Source of the DNA: Caballeronia humi
Lineage (GTDB): Bacteria > Pseudomonadota > Gammaproteobacteria > Burkholderiales > Burkholderiaceae
Assembly (NCBI RefSeq): GCF_001544475.1
Contig: NZ_FCNW02000005.1
Span: 213,082-277,081, forward strand
Length of the DNA: 64,000 bases
Reading direction: 5' to 3'
The notes under the pieces were generated by a model. It saw only the letters and a program-made list of their open reading frames with translations, searched no databases and was not told the DNA's origin. The translations under genes and the position numbers were made by a program. This document shows, in pieces, positions 52,458 through 60,345 of this stretch (position 1 is its first letter; every line of letters starts with the position of its first letter).

Positions 52458-53981
52458 GTGAACAAGTGGACGACGGCTGCGGATGCGGTCGAGCAGATTT
52501 TCGACGGCGCGACGATCGCGCTGGCAGGTTCGGGAGGCGGCTTGCTCGAAGCGGACGCGGTGCTCGCAAAGCTCGAAGAGCGGTTTCTCTCGACCGGGCA
52601 TCCGCGCGATCTGACGCTCGTGCACGCGCTCGGCATCGGGGATGGAAAGGGCAGCGGTCTTGGGCGTTTTGCACATGCCGGCATGGTCAAGCGCGTGATC
52701 GGCGGGCACTGGAGCTGGGCGCCGGCGATGCAGAAACTGGCGAAGGACAACGCCTTCGAGGCATACAGCTTTCCCGCTGGCGCGATTTCCACGCTGCTGC
52801 GGGAAATCGGTGCGGGGCGACCGGGTCTCGTCACGCACGTGGGCCTGCGCACCTTCGTCGATCCGCGTATCGATGGCGGCAAGATCAACGAGCGCGCGAC
52901 CGAGGATCTGGTCGAACTGATCGAACTGGATGGACGCGAATACCTGCGCTACAAGCCTTTCGAGGTGGATTTTGCGATCGTGCGCGGCTCGTCGGCGGAT
53001 GAGAGCGGCAACGTCACGCTGCGCCGCGAACCCGCCGATCTCGACGTCTACGCCGCCGCGCTCGCCGCGCACAACTGCGGCGGCCGCGTGATCGTGCAAG
53101 TGAAGGAGCGCGAGCCCGCGGGCTACGTTCCGGCGCGGCTCGTGCGCATTCCCGGAATCCTCGTCGATGCGCTCGTCGAGACACCGGAGCAGGTGCAATG
53201 CGTCGTCTCGGACTACGATCCGGCGTTGAGCGGCGAAGCACTATGCGCGATCGGCGATGGGTTTTATGAAGTGCCTACTGGCATTCGCCGCATGATCGCC
53301 GCGCGCGCCGCGCATGAATTACATGCGGGACAGTCGGCGAATTTCGGCTTCGGCATTCCCGGCGGTATCCCCGCGTTGCTTGCGGAACAGGGGCGGCTCG
53401 GCACGTTCTGGGGATCGGTGGAACAGGGCATCCATAACGGCGCGATGCTCGACGGCCCGATGTTCGGCACCGCGCGCAATGCGGAGGCGATCCTGCCGAG
53501 CGTCGATCAATTCGACTTCTACAGCGGCGGCGGCGTCGACGTGACCTTTCTCGGCATGGGCGAAATGGACGGCGAGGGCAACATCAATGTGTCCAAGCTC
53601 GGTTCGACGGTGGTTGGACCGGGCGGCTTCATCGACATCACGCAGGGCGCCCGAAAGATCGTGTTTTGCGGAAGTTTCGAAGCGAAGGGGCTGGAGGTCG
53701 AACAAGTAGGGGCGCGTTTGAATATCGTCTCGGCGGGCAGCGTGCCGAAGCTCGTCCAGCGCGTGCAGCACATCACGTTCAGCGGCGAGCAGGCGCGCCT
53801 TTCCAGGCAGGAAGTGCTGTACGTGACCGAGCGCGCGGTGTTTCGTCTCGAAGCGGACGGCGTGCGGCTGATCGAAGTGGCGGACGGTATCGATGTCGAG
53901 CGCGACGTGCTGGCGCGCATGGCGTTCCGCCCGCTCGTCGACGAAGCGTTGCTCGTGCGCACGCATGAGAAGGTGGCGTGA
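52458..53981 (+). CDS. Acyl-CoA:carboxylate CoA-transferase (fused alpha/beta), copy 2
   Basis: A 507-aa paralogue of the 40932 product, colinear throughout: ATIALAGSGGGLLEADAVLAKLEERF, GKGSGLGRFAHAGMVKRVIGGHW, the active-site region TFWGSVEQGIHNGAML (Glu) and GGGVDVTFLGMGEMDGEGNINVSKLGS. The start is GTG at 52458 (NKWTTAADAV), 5 nt after GGAGGG and aligned with copy 1. It is transcribed alone and is convergent with TetR copy 2. Confidence 0.92.
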   Translation: MNKWTTAADAVEQIFDGATIALAGSGGGLLEADAVLAKLEERFLSTGHPRDLTLVHALGIGDGKGSGLGRFAHAGMVKRVIGGHWSWAPAMQKLAKDNAFEAYSFPAGAISTLLREIGAGRPGLVTHVGLRTFVDPRIDGGKINERATEDLVELIELDGREYLRYKPFEVDFAIVRGSSADESGNVTLRREPADLDVYAAALAAHNCGGRVIVQVKEREPAGYVPARLVRIPGILVDALVETPEQVQCVVSDYDPALSGEALCAIGDGFYEVPTGIRRMIAARAAHELHAGQSANFGFGIPGGIPALLAEQGRLGTFWGSVEQGIHNGAMLDGPMFGTARNAEAILPSVDQFDFYSGGGVDVTFLGMGEMDGEGNINVSKLGSTVVGPGGFIDITQGARKIVFCGSFEAKGLEVEQVGARLNIVSAGSVPKLVQRVQHITFSGEQARLSRQEVLYVTERAVFRLEADGVRLIEVADGIDVERDVLARMAFRPLVDEALLVRTHEKVA

Positions 53982-53987
53982 TGACAA

Positions 53988-54021
53988 GGCGCGTGGAGGA
54001 CTTTCGCACGCTCCACGCGCC
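53988..54021. terminator. Stem-loop between convergent CoA-transferase and TetR copy 2
   Basis: GGCGCGTGGAG (53988-53998) pairs perfectly with CTCCACGCGCC (54011-54021) across a 12-nt loop. It lies between the stop codons at 53981 and 54029. No T-tract is present on either side. Confidence 0.6.
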
Positions 54022-54028
54022 GTGGCGG

Positions 54029-54712
54029 TCAGGGTCGCACGATGCGCAGGACCGTCTCGACATTGAAGTCGATGCGGCTTTTCAGCGCGGCCTTGTCCAT
54101 GAAGTCGATGTCGAAAATCACGCCGCTCGTGAAGCGGTTGGTCAGATAGTAGTAGCCGATTGCGGCCATCGTGATATGCAATTGCCGCGCGTCGACGCCG
54201 CTTCGAAACGCGCCCGCCTCGACGCCGCGATCGAGTATGCGCTGCAGCATGGAGATGAATCCCTGATGCATCTCCTTGAACTTCTGCGACTTCTTGACGT
54301 GCCGTGCCTTGTGAAGATTTTCGCTGTTCACGAGCGTCATGAACTCGGGGTTGCGCAGGTAGTAATTCCACGTATGCGTGGTGAGGGCGACAAGCGCGTC
54401 CTCGGGCGAGAGATGTTCGAGGTCGAGCTTCGATTCGGCGGAGCGGATGTCGGCGTAGGCGTCTTCGAGCACCGCGACGAACAGTTCCTCCTTGCTGCCG
54501 AAGTAGTGATAGATCATCCGCTTGTTGGCCTTGGCGCGCGTCGCGATCGCTTCGACGCGGGCACCGGCGAGACCGAGCTTCGCGAACTCTTTTTTCGCGG
54601 CTTCGAGGATGCGGGCTCGCGTGACCTCGGGGTCCCGCTGCCTCGGCTGGCGTGCGACAACCGCTTCGCCGGGCTTGGCGGCACGTTTTTGTGGGGTGGT
54701 TGCAAGAGTCAT
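54029..54712 (-). CDS. TetR-family regulator, copy 2
   Basis: A 227-aa protein paralogous to TetR copy 1 along its full length: ARILEAAKKEFAKLGLAGARVEAIATRAKANKRMIYHYFGSKEELF (HTH) and EFMTLVNSENLHKARHVKKSQKF, RILDRGVEAGAFRSGVDARQLHITMAAIGYYYLTN in the ligand domain. The two HTH recognition segments are nearly identical (NKRMIY[EH]YF), so both probably bind the same operator. It is divergent from the aldehyde dehydrogenase gene, with operator site 4 between them. Confidence 0.93.
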   Translation of the reverse strand: MTLATTPQKRAAKPGEAVVARQPRQRDPEVTRARILEAAKKEFAKLGLAGARVEAIATRAKANKRMIYHYFGSKEELFVAVLEDAYADIRSAESKLDLEHLSPEDALVALTTHTWNYYLRNPEFMTLVNSENLHKARHVKKSQKFKEMHQGFISMLQRILDRGVEAGAFRSGVDARQLHITMAAIGYYYLTNRFTSGVIFDIDFMDKAALKSRIDFNVETVLRIVRP

Positions 54713-54785
54713 GAGGGTGTCGAGAGAAGAGAGATCGGGGACGCAATCGGAGTGCCGTGCTGCTGACTATAAACCAAAAAGGGTG

Positions 54786-54815
54786 TTGTCAGGAAGTAAC
54801 CGGATGGTGCAAAAT
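54786..54815 (+). promoter_or_regulatory. Promoter of the aldehyde dehydrogenase operon with operator site 4
   Basis: TTGTCA (54786-54791) and CAAAAT (54810-54815), 18 nt apart, make a plausible promoter. The spacer contains GAAGTAACCGGATGGTGC (54793-54810), which matches the CAAGTAAC-x-x-x-TGGTG part of site 3. Repressor bound here would block RNA polymerase. Confidence 0.55.
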
Positions 54816-54879
54816 GAGTCCGGTCACGAGACGCTGGGAATATTAAGCGTCGCCGTAAAAAAGCTAATTGGAGGCAAGA

Positions 54880-56385
54880 ATGACGGATTTGAGCGAACTG
54901 GCAGCCGCGCTGCGCGTACCCGCCGAGCCGGTGCGTACGCCGATGTTCATCGACGGCCGAGACTACACCGGCGCAGGCGACTGGGTGACGCGCAAGAGCC
55001 CCGGCCACGGCGTGCCGGTGACGGCCGCGATGCGGGCATCGAGGGGCGATCTGGACGTCGCGGTCGCAGCCGCGCGGCGCGCCTTCGATGACGGCCGCTG
55101 GTCGCGGCTCACGGGCGAGCAACGCGCGACAGTGCTGCTGAAGGCGGCGCAATTGATCCGCGACAACGTCGAGACGCTGGCCTATCTGGAGACGCTGGAA
55201 AGCGGCAAGCCCATCGGTCAGTCGCGCGGCGAAGTGACGGCAGCGGCAGGCATCTGGGAATACGCGGCGGGCCTCGCGCGCGTCGTTCACGGCGACTCGC
55301 ACGACACGCTCGGCCCCGATATGTTCGGGCTCGTCGTGCGGCAGCCGGTCGGCGTGGTGGGCATCGTCACGCCGTGGAATTTTCCGTTCTTCATCCTCTC
55401 GGAACGCTTGCCGTTTGCGCTCGCGGCGGGATGCACGGTGGTCGTCAAGCCGGCGGAACTCACGTCGAGCACGACGCTCAAGCTCGCCGCGCTGCTGACC
55501 GAAGCAGGCCTGCCCGATGGCGTCGTCAACGTGGTGACGGGGCTCGGCTCGGTGGTCGGCCAGGCGCTCGCGGAACACATGGACGTCGACATGATCTCGT
55601 TCACCGGCTCGACGCCGGTAGGTCGCTCGGTGCTCGCTGCGGCCGGCGGCAATATGAAAAAGGTCGGTCTGGAACTGGGCGGCAAAAACCCGCAGATCGT
55701 CTTCGCCGACGCCGATCTCGACGATGCCGCCGATGCTATCGCCTTCGGCATCGCGTTCAACGCGGGTCAGTGCTGCGTGTCGGGCAGCCGGCTCGTTGTG
55801 CATCGCTCGGTCGAAGCGGAGGTCGTCGAGCGAGTGCGGGCGGTGCTGGCGAAGGTGCGCGTCGGCGACCCGCTCGATGCGTCGAATCACGTCGGCGCGA
55901 TCGTCGAGGCGCGTCAGTTCGACAAGATTCGCGGCTTCATCGACGCAGGCACGCGCGACGGTGCGCAACTCGTCTGCGGCGGCACGGCCAGCAGCGAAGG
56001 CGAACGCTTCTTCATCCAGCCGACGGTGTTCCGCAACGTGCACCCGGGCAGCGCGCTCGCGCAGGAAGAAATCTTCGGACCGGTGCTTTCGGTTACGCCG
56101 TTCGATACCTTCGATCAGGCGATTCAACTGGCGAACGGCGTGCCATACGGCCTCGCCGCGAGTATCTGGACGCGCGATCTGCAAGGCGCGTTCAAGAGCC
56201 TGCGCGACGTTCAGGCTGGTCGCATCTGGGTGAATTGCACGATCACCGGCGGTCCGGAATTGCCGATCGGCGGGGTCAAGCAATCGGGTATCGGGCGCGA
56301 GACGGGGCGTTACGGCGTCGAGGAATATACCGAACTCAAATCGGTGCACGTTCAGCTCGGCAACCGGCCGCGCTGGATTGCGTAA
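54880..56385 (+). CDS. NAD(P)-dependent aldehyde dehydrogenase
   Basis: A 501-aa enzyme of the betaine/aldehyde dehydrogenase superfamily. Glu265 (VGLELGGKNPQ) and the catalytic Cys299 (FNAGQCCVSG) are in place, as are PWNFPFF and the C-terminal GGVKQSGIGRETGRYGVEEYTE. The ATG at 54880 follows GGAGG at 6 nt. It oxidises an aldehyde to an acid. With the GMC oxidoreductase 61 nt downstream it would convert a primary alcohol to a carboxylate, which the CoA-transferases could then activate. Confidence 0.95.
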   Translation: MTDLSELAAALRVPAEPVRTPMFIDGRDYTGAGDWVTRKSPGHGVPVTAAMRASRGDLDVAVAAARRAFDDGRWSRLTGEQRATVLLKAAQLIRDNVETLAYLETLESGKPIGQSRGEVTAAAGIWEYAAGLARVVHGDSHDTLGPDMFGLVVRQPVGVVGIVTPWNFPFFILSERLPFALAAGCTVVVKPAELTSSTTLKLAALLTEAGLPDGVVNVVTGLGSVVGQALAEHMDVDMISFTGSTPVGRSVLAAAGGNMKKVGLELGGKNPQIVFADADLDDAADAIAFGIAFNAGQCCVSGSRLVVHRSVEAEVVERVRAVLAKVRVGDPLDASNHVGAIVEARQFDKIRGFIDAGTRDGAQLVCGGTASSEGERFFIQPTVFRNVHPGSALAQEEIFGPVLSVTPFDTFDQAIQLANGVPYGLAASIWTRDLQGAFKSLRDVQAGRIWVNCTITGGPELPIGGVKQSGIGRETGRYGVEEYTELKSVHVQLGNRPRWIA

Positions 56386-56446
56386 GGTCAATCTATCAAC
56401 GAAGCGGTCGTGAAGAATCGCATGAAATGCAGAATCGGAGACAGCA

Positions 56447-58120
56447 ATGTATGACTATGTGATCGTGGGTGGTGGCCCGGCAGGCTGCGCGTTGGCCGCG
56501 CGCCTGACCGAAGACGCAAGCAACCGTGTACTGCTGCTCGAGGCCGGTCCCGCCGATACCGACCCCTACATCCATATGCCGGTCGGCTTCTTCAAGATGA
56601 CGGGCGGCCCCTTGACGTGGGGCTATCGCACGGCGGCGGCAGCAGAAACGCAGCGTCGGCAGATTCCGTTCGCGCAGGCCCGCGTGCTCGGTGGCGGTGG
56701 CTCCATCAACGCGATGGTCTACACGCGCGGCCAGCCGGAAGACTACGACGGCTGGGAACGCGACGGCTGCACGGGCTGGGGCTTTCGCGACGGTGTGCTG
56801 CCCTATCTGCGTCGCATGGAGGACAACGAGCGCCTGTGCAACGAGTATCACGGCGTGGGCGGGCCGCTCGGTGTGTCGGATCTCATCAGCGTCAACGAGC
56901 TTACCAAGGCCTTCGTGCTGGCCGGCCAGGAAGCGGGCCTGCCGTACAACAGCGATTTCAACGGCGCGCGGCAAGAGGGCGTCGGCGTCTATCAGGTGAC
57001 CCAACGCGGCGGGCGTCGTTGCAGCGCGGCGGTCGGCTATCTTCAGCAAGCCCGCTCGCGCAGCAACCTGACGGTAAAGACCAATTGCCTCGTGTCGCGC
57101 ATCGTGATCGAGAACGGCCGCGCGGCAGGCGTCGAATTCGCCGATCAGCAGGCGCGCTCGAACGTCGTCATCGCGCGGGCCGAACGCGAGGTCATCGTGA
57201 CGGCGGGCGCGATCGGCTCGCCCAAGCTGCTGATGCTGTCCGGCATTGGGCGCGCAGCGGATCTCGAACGCGTCGGCATCAAGCCGCTGCATGCGCTCGA
57301 TGGCGTGGGCGCGAATCTGCAGGATCACTTCGACATCGACATCGTCTATGAACTCAACGGCCCCTACAGCCTCGACAAGTACGCGAAGAAGCACATGATG
57401 TTGCTCGCCGGCCTCGAATACAAAATGTTCAACAAGGGGCCGGTGACGTCGAACATCGCCGAGGGTGGAGCGTTCTGGTATTCCAGCAGCGACGTGCCGA
57501 CGCCCGACCTGCAGTTCCACTTCCTGCCGGGCGCTGGTGTGGAAGCGGGCGTGCCGCCCGTGCCTTCGGGTTCGGGCTGCACGCTCAACTCGTACTTTCT
57601 GCGCCCGAAGAGCCGCGGCAGCGTCACGCTCAACAGCGCCGATCCCGCCGATGCTCCGGTCATCGATCCCGCCTACATTCGCGATCCGTATGACCTGAAA
57701 GTAGCGGTGGAGGGCATTCGCCAGAGCCGCGAGATCATGAACCAGCATGCGCTTCGCAAGTACATCAAGAGCGAGCACTTTCCGGGGAGCGCCGTGCGCT
57801 CGCAGGCGCGGTACGAGGAATATGCGCAGCAGTACGGACGCACGGGCTATCACCCGGTCGGCACGTGCAGGATGGGTGTCGACGAGATGTCGGTGGTCGA
57901 TCCGCAACTGCGGGTGCGGGGCATCGAAGGGCTGCGGGTTGCGGATTCGTCGGTGATGCCGCGCATCGTCAGCTCGAATACCAACGCGCCGACACTGATG
58001 ATCGCGGAAAAGGCCTCGGACCTCATCCGCGGACGTGCAGCGGCGCAGGCGTCGGCAGTCGGTCAGTTGGCGGGTTACGCGGGCAGGCCGACGCGCGACA
58101 CCGCTGTCACGGTGGCATAA
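56447..58120 (+). CDS. GMC-family FAD alcohol dehydrogenase/oxidase
   Basis: A 557-aa flavoprotein with the FAD motif YVIVGGGPAGCALAARL (residues 4-20), GMC signature 1 (RVLGGGGSINAMVYTRG), signature 2 (TAGAIGSPKLLMLSGIG) and catalytic-site His in GYHPVGTCRMG plus NTNAPTLMIAEK. The family covers choline, PEG and aryl-alcohol dehydrogenases. It oxidises an alcohol to an aldehyde, passed to the ALDH encoded upstream. There is no signal peptide, so it is cytoplasmic or membrane-peripheral. Confidence 0.93.
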   Translation: MYDYVIVGGGPAGCALAARLTEDASNRVLLLEAGPADTDPYIHMPVGFFKMTGGPLTWGYRTAAAAETQRRQIPFAQARVLGGGGSINAMVYTRGQPEDYDGWERDGCTGWGFRDGVLPYLRRMEDNERLCNEYHGVGGPLGVSDLISVNELTKAFVLAGQEAGLPYNSDFNGARQEGVGVYQVTQRGGRRCSAAVGYLQQARSRSNLTVKTNCLVSRIVIENGRAAGVEFADQQARSNVVIARAEREVIVTAGAIGSPKLLMLSGIGRAADLERVGIKPLHALDGVGANLQDHFDIDIVYELNGPYSLDKYAKKHMMLLAGLEYKMFNKGPVTSNIAEGGAFWYSSSDVPTPDLQFHFLPGAGVEAGVPPVPSGSGCTLNSYFLRPKSRGSVTLNSADPADAPVIDPAYIRDPYDLKVAVEGIRQSREIMNQHALRKYIKSEHFPGSAVRSQARYEEYAQQYGRTGYHPVGTCRMGVDEMSVVDPQLRVRGIEGLRVADSSVMPRIVSSNTNAPTLMIAEKASDLIRGRAAAQASAVGQLAGYAGRPTRDTAVTVA

Positions 58121-58172
58121 CAAGACGAGGCCCGCGAAGGGCCGCTTCAACTTAGTTGAGTTCTCTGTTCAA

Positions 58173-58198
58173 CAAGTAAATATCTATATATTTATTTG
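58173..58198 (+). promoter_or_regulatory. Regulon operator site 5 (divergent variant)
   Basis: CAAGTAAATATCTATATATT followed by TATTTG. The first seven bases match sites 1-3, and the rest is an AT-rich dyad (AAATAT...ATATTT). It lies upstream of the Tat-dependent binding-protein gene and probably overlaps its promoter. A short inverted repeat, GTTGA (58155-58159) with TCAAC (58169-58173), precedes it. Membership in the operator family is less certain than for sites 1-4. Confidence 0.4.
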
Positions 58199-58229
58199 CA
58201 TCGCTAGCGATTCATTCGGAGGAGACATC

Positions 58230-59312
58230 ATGTCCAGACAAGACGACCAACGCTCGGCCCTTTCGCGCCGGGACTTCATCAAGCTCGGCGCAGGGGCGGC
58301 ATTCGCCGTGGCCGGCGGCGGCTTATCGAGCCTGTCGCTCGGCGCGGGACAGACGACGCTCGCCTGTTCCTTCCGCTCGCTCACCAATCCGTATCACGCG
58401 GCTTTCAATAAAGGTGCGCAAGCCTTCGCGACGAGCGTGGGCCTGCCGTACGTGCCGCTGACGACCGAAGGCAGTTCGGAGAAGGGCATCGCCGATATTC
58501 GTGCTCTTCTGCAAAGGACCAACGGCAACCTCGTGCTCAACGTCGACCCGAACGATTCGGCCGACGCACGCGTGATCGTCGAAGCATGCTCGAAAGCGGG
58601 CGCCTTCGTCACGACGATCTGGAACAAGCCGAAGGACCTGCACCCGTGGGACGCGAACCCTAACTACGTCGCGCATCTTTCGTACGACGGCGTCGCGTAC
58701 GGCGAAGAATCCGCGACGGCATTATTCAAGGCGATGGGCGGCAAGGGCGGCGTGGTCGCGCTCGGCGGCATTTTCAGCAACGTCCCGGCGATCGAGCGCA
58801 AAGCGGGCCTCGACGCCGCACTGAAGAAGTTCCCCGGCATCCAGTTGCTCGACTTTCAGGTCGCGGACTGGAATTCGCAGAAAGCGTTTCCGATCATGCA
58901 GGCCTGGATGACACGCTTCAACGCGAAGATCAAGGGCGTATGGGCCGCGAACGACGACATGGCGCTCGGCGCGATCGAGGCATTGCGCGCCGAGGGCCTC
59001 GCGGGCCAGATGCCGGTTACCGGCATGGACGGCACGCCGCCCGGGCTCAGCGCCATCAAGGCGGGTGAACTGATCGCATCGGTCGACTGGGATCCGTACT
59101 GGCTCGGCGGGATAGGCCTCTCGATGGGTCTGCAGGCGAAGGACAAAAAAGTCGACGTGGCGACGCTGCCGAAGGATCGTCGCGAGTCGTATTGCAAGGC
59201 CACGTTCGTGACCAAGGCGAACGTCCAGGACGTCATGAAGCGCGCGAGCGTGCCCAGTGTCGATTGGAACAACCTCTATGCCCGCGTCGCGGGTCCCGTG
59301 GTGTATCGATGA
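58230..59312 (+). CDS. Tat-exported sugar-binding protein of a CUT2-type ABC importer
   Basis: A 360-aa periplasmic binding protein (RbsB-like fold). The N-terminus carries a twin-arginine signal: SRRDFIKLGAGAAFAVAGGG, with an SRRxFLK-like motif at about residues 12-18. The mature domain has TLACSFRSLTNPYHAAFNKGAQAFA, NVDPNDSADARVIVEAC, GVWAANDDMALGAIEAL and TGMDGTPPGLSAIKAGEL. The ATG at 58230 follows GGAGGAG. It is the first gene of the binding protein-permease-ATPase-permease operon; the ligand is presumably the pathway substrate. Confidence 0.92.
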   Translation: MSRQDDQRSALSRRDFIKLGAGAAFAVAGGGLSSLSLGAGQTTLACSFRSLTNPYHAAFNKGAQAFATSVGLPYVPLTTEGSSEKGIADIRALLQRTNGNLVLNVDPNDSADARVIVEACSKAGAFVTTIWNKPKDLHPWDANPNYVAHLSYDGVAYGEESATALFKAMGGKGGVVALGGIFSNVPAIERKAGLDAALKKFPGIQLLDFQVADWNSQKAFPIMQAWMTRFNAKIKGVWAANDDMALGAIEALRAEGLAGQMPVTGMDGTPPGLSAIKAGELIASVDWDPYWLGGIGLSMGLQAKDKKVDVATLPKDRRESYCKATFVTKANVQDVMKRASVPSVDWNNLYARVAGPVVYR

Positions 59313-60328
59313 ACAAGCTGACCGTAGCGCCCACCCGGCAGGCCATGTCCACAAGAACAACCGGGATTCCGATCGTATCGAAGCAGGCACTCGTGCGACG
59401 ATTTGCACCGCTGCTGGTGCTGGTGGCGCTCGGTCTTTGCATCGGCGCGCTGAACCACGACTTCTTCGATCCCATGAACCTCTCGCGCATCGCGGTGGGT
59501 GCCGCGATTCCGCTCACCATCGCACTCGGCGCCGCGTTCGTCATTCAGCTTGGCAGCATCGATTTGTCGGCTGAGGGCATCGTGGCGGTCGCGGCGATTG
59601 CGGTGTCGATGCTGGTCGAGAACTCGTACAACGACAACCACTTCGGGCTTTGGGTGCTGGCCGTGGCGCTTGCTGCCGGCGCGGTGCTCGGTCTCGCGAA
59701 CGGCGTGCTGCACGTTTTCCTGCGCATCCCGTCGTTCATCACGACGCTCGCGATCGGCTTCGTCGCGACGGGGATCGGGACCGCGTGGCTGTCGGGGAAC
59801 ACGATCCGCGTGAGCGACCCGTCGTTGCGTGCTATCGCGATCACGCGCTATCTGGGCGTGCCGCTGTCCGTCTGGATCGCGGTGGCGATGCTCGGCGTCG
59901 CGTGGTTCGTCTACAAGCACACACTGCTCGGCCGTCACACGCTGGCGATCGGCGGTGGCGAGGATCTGGCGCGGCTGAGCGGCGTTCGCGTGTCGCGCGT
60001 GCGCATCGCCGTGTTCGCGCTGGCGGGTGTCTTCTATGGCGTCGCGGGCATCCTCGCCGTTGCGCAATACGGGCAAGGACATGCGCGCATCGCGGACGGT
60101 CAGCTCTTTGTTGCGATCACCGCGATCGTGGTGGGCGGAACGTCGCTCGCAGGCGGCAACGGCAGCCCGATGAACACACTGGTCGGCACGCTGATCGTGA
60201 TCGTACTGAGCAACGGCATGGTGCTGCTCGGTGTCCCGCCCTATGTGCAGCAGGGTATCCAGGGCGTGCTGATCATCGCCGCCGTGACGCTCGCGCTGAA
60301 TCGCTCGCGCCGGCGCATCGTCAAGTGA
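59309..60328 (+). CDS. CUT2 sugar ABC transporter permease A
   Basis: A 339-aa RbsC-like permease with eight to ten hydrophobic segments and the family blocks IQLGSIDLSAEGIVAVAAIA, FLRIPSFITTLAIGFVATG and TAIVVGGTSLAGGNGSP. The ATG overlaps the binding-protein stop (ATGA). A second permease follows the ATPase, so the channel is probably a heterodimer, as in YtfT/YjfF-type importers. Confidence 0.92.
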   Translation: MNKLTVAPTRQAMSTRTTGIPIVSKQALVRRFAPLLVLVALGLCIGALNHDFFDPMNLSRIAVGAAIPLTIALGAAFVIQLGSIDLSAEGIVAVAAIAVSMLVENSYNDNHFGLWVLAVALAAGAVLGLANGVLHVFLRIPSFITTLAIGFVATGIGTAWLSGNTIRVSDPSLRAIAITRYLGVPLSVWIAVAMLGVAWFVYKHTLLGRHTLAIGGGEDLARLSGVRVSRVRIAVFALAGVFYGVAGILAVAQYGQGHARIADGQLFVAITAIVVGGTSLAGGNGSPMNTLVGTLIVIVLSNGMVLLGVPPYVQQGIQGVLIIAAVTLALNRSRRRIVK

Positions 60329-60345
60329 GCGTGAGGAGAATAGAC

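Noticed and set aside
54029..58120. Choline-to-betaine locus (betI, betB, betA)
   Set aside because: TetR, aldehyde dehydrogenase and GMC order resembles bet genes, but the TetR is a paralogue of the one at 42647, the operator is shared with sugar/CoA genes, and an importer of sugar type follows.
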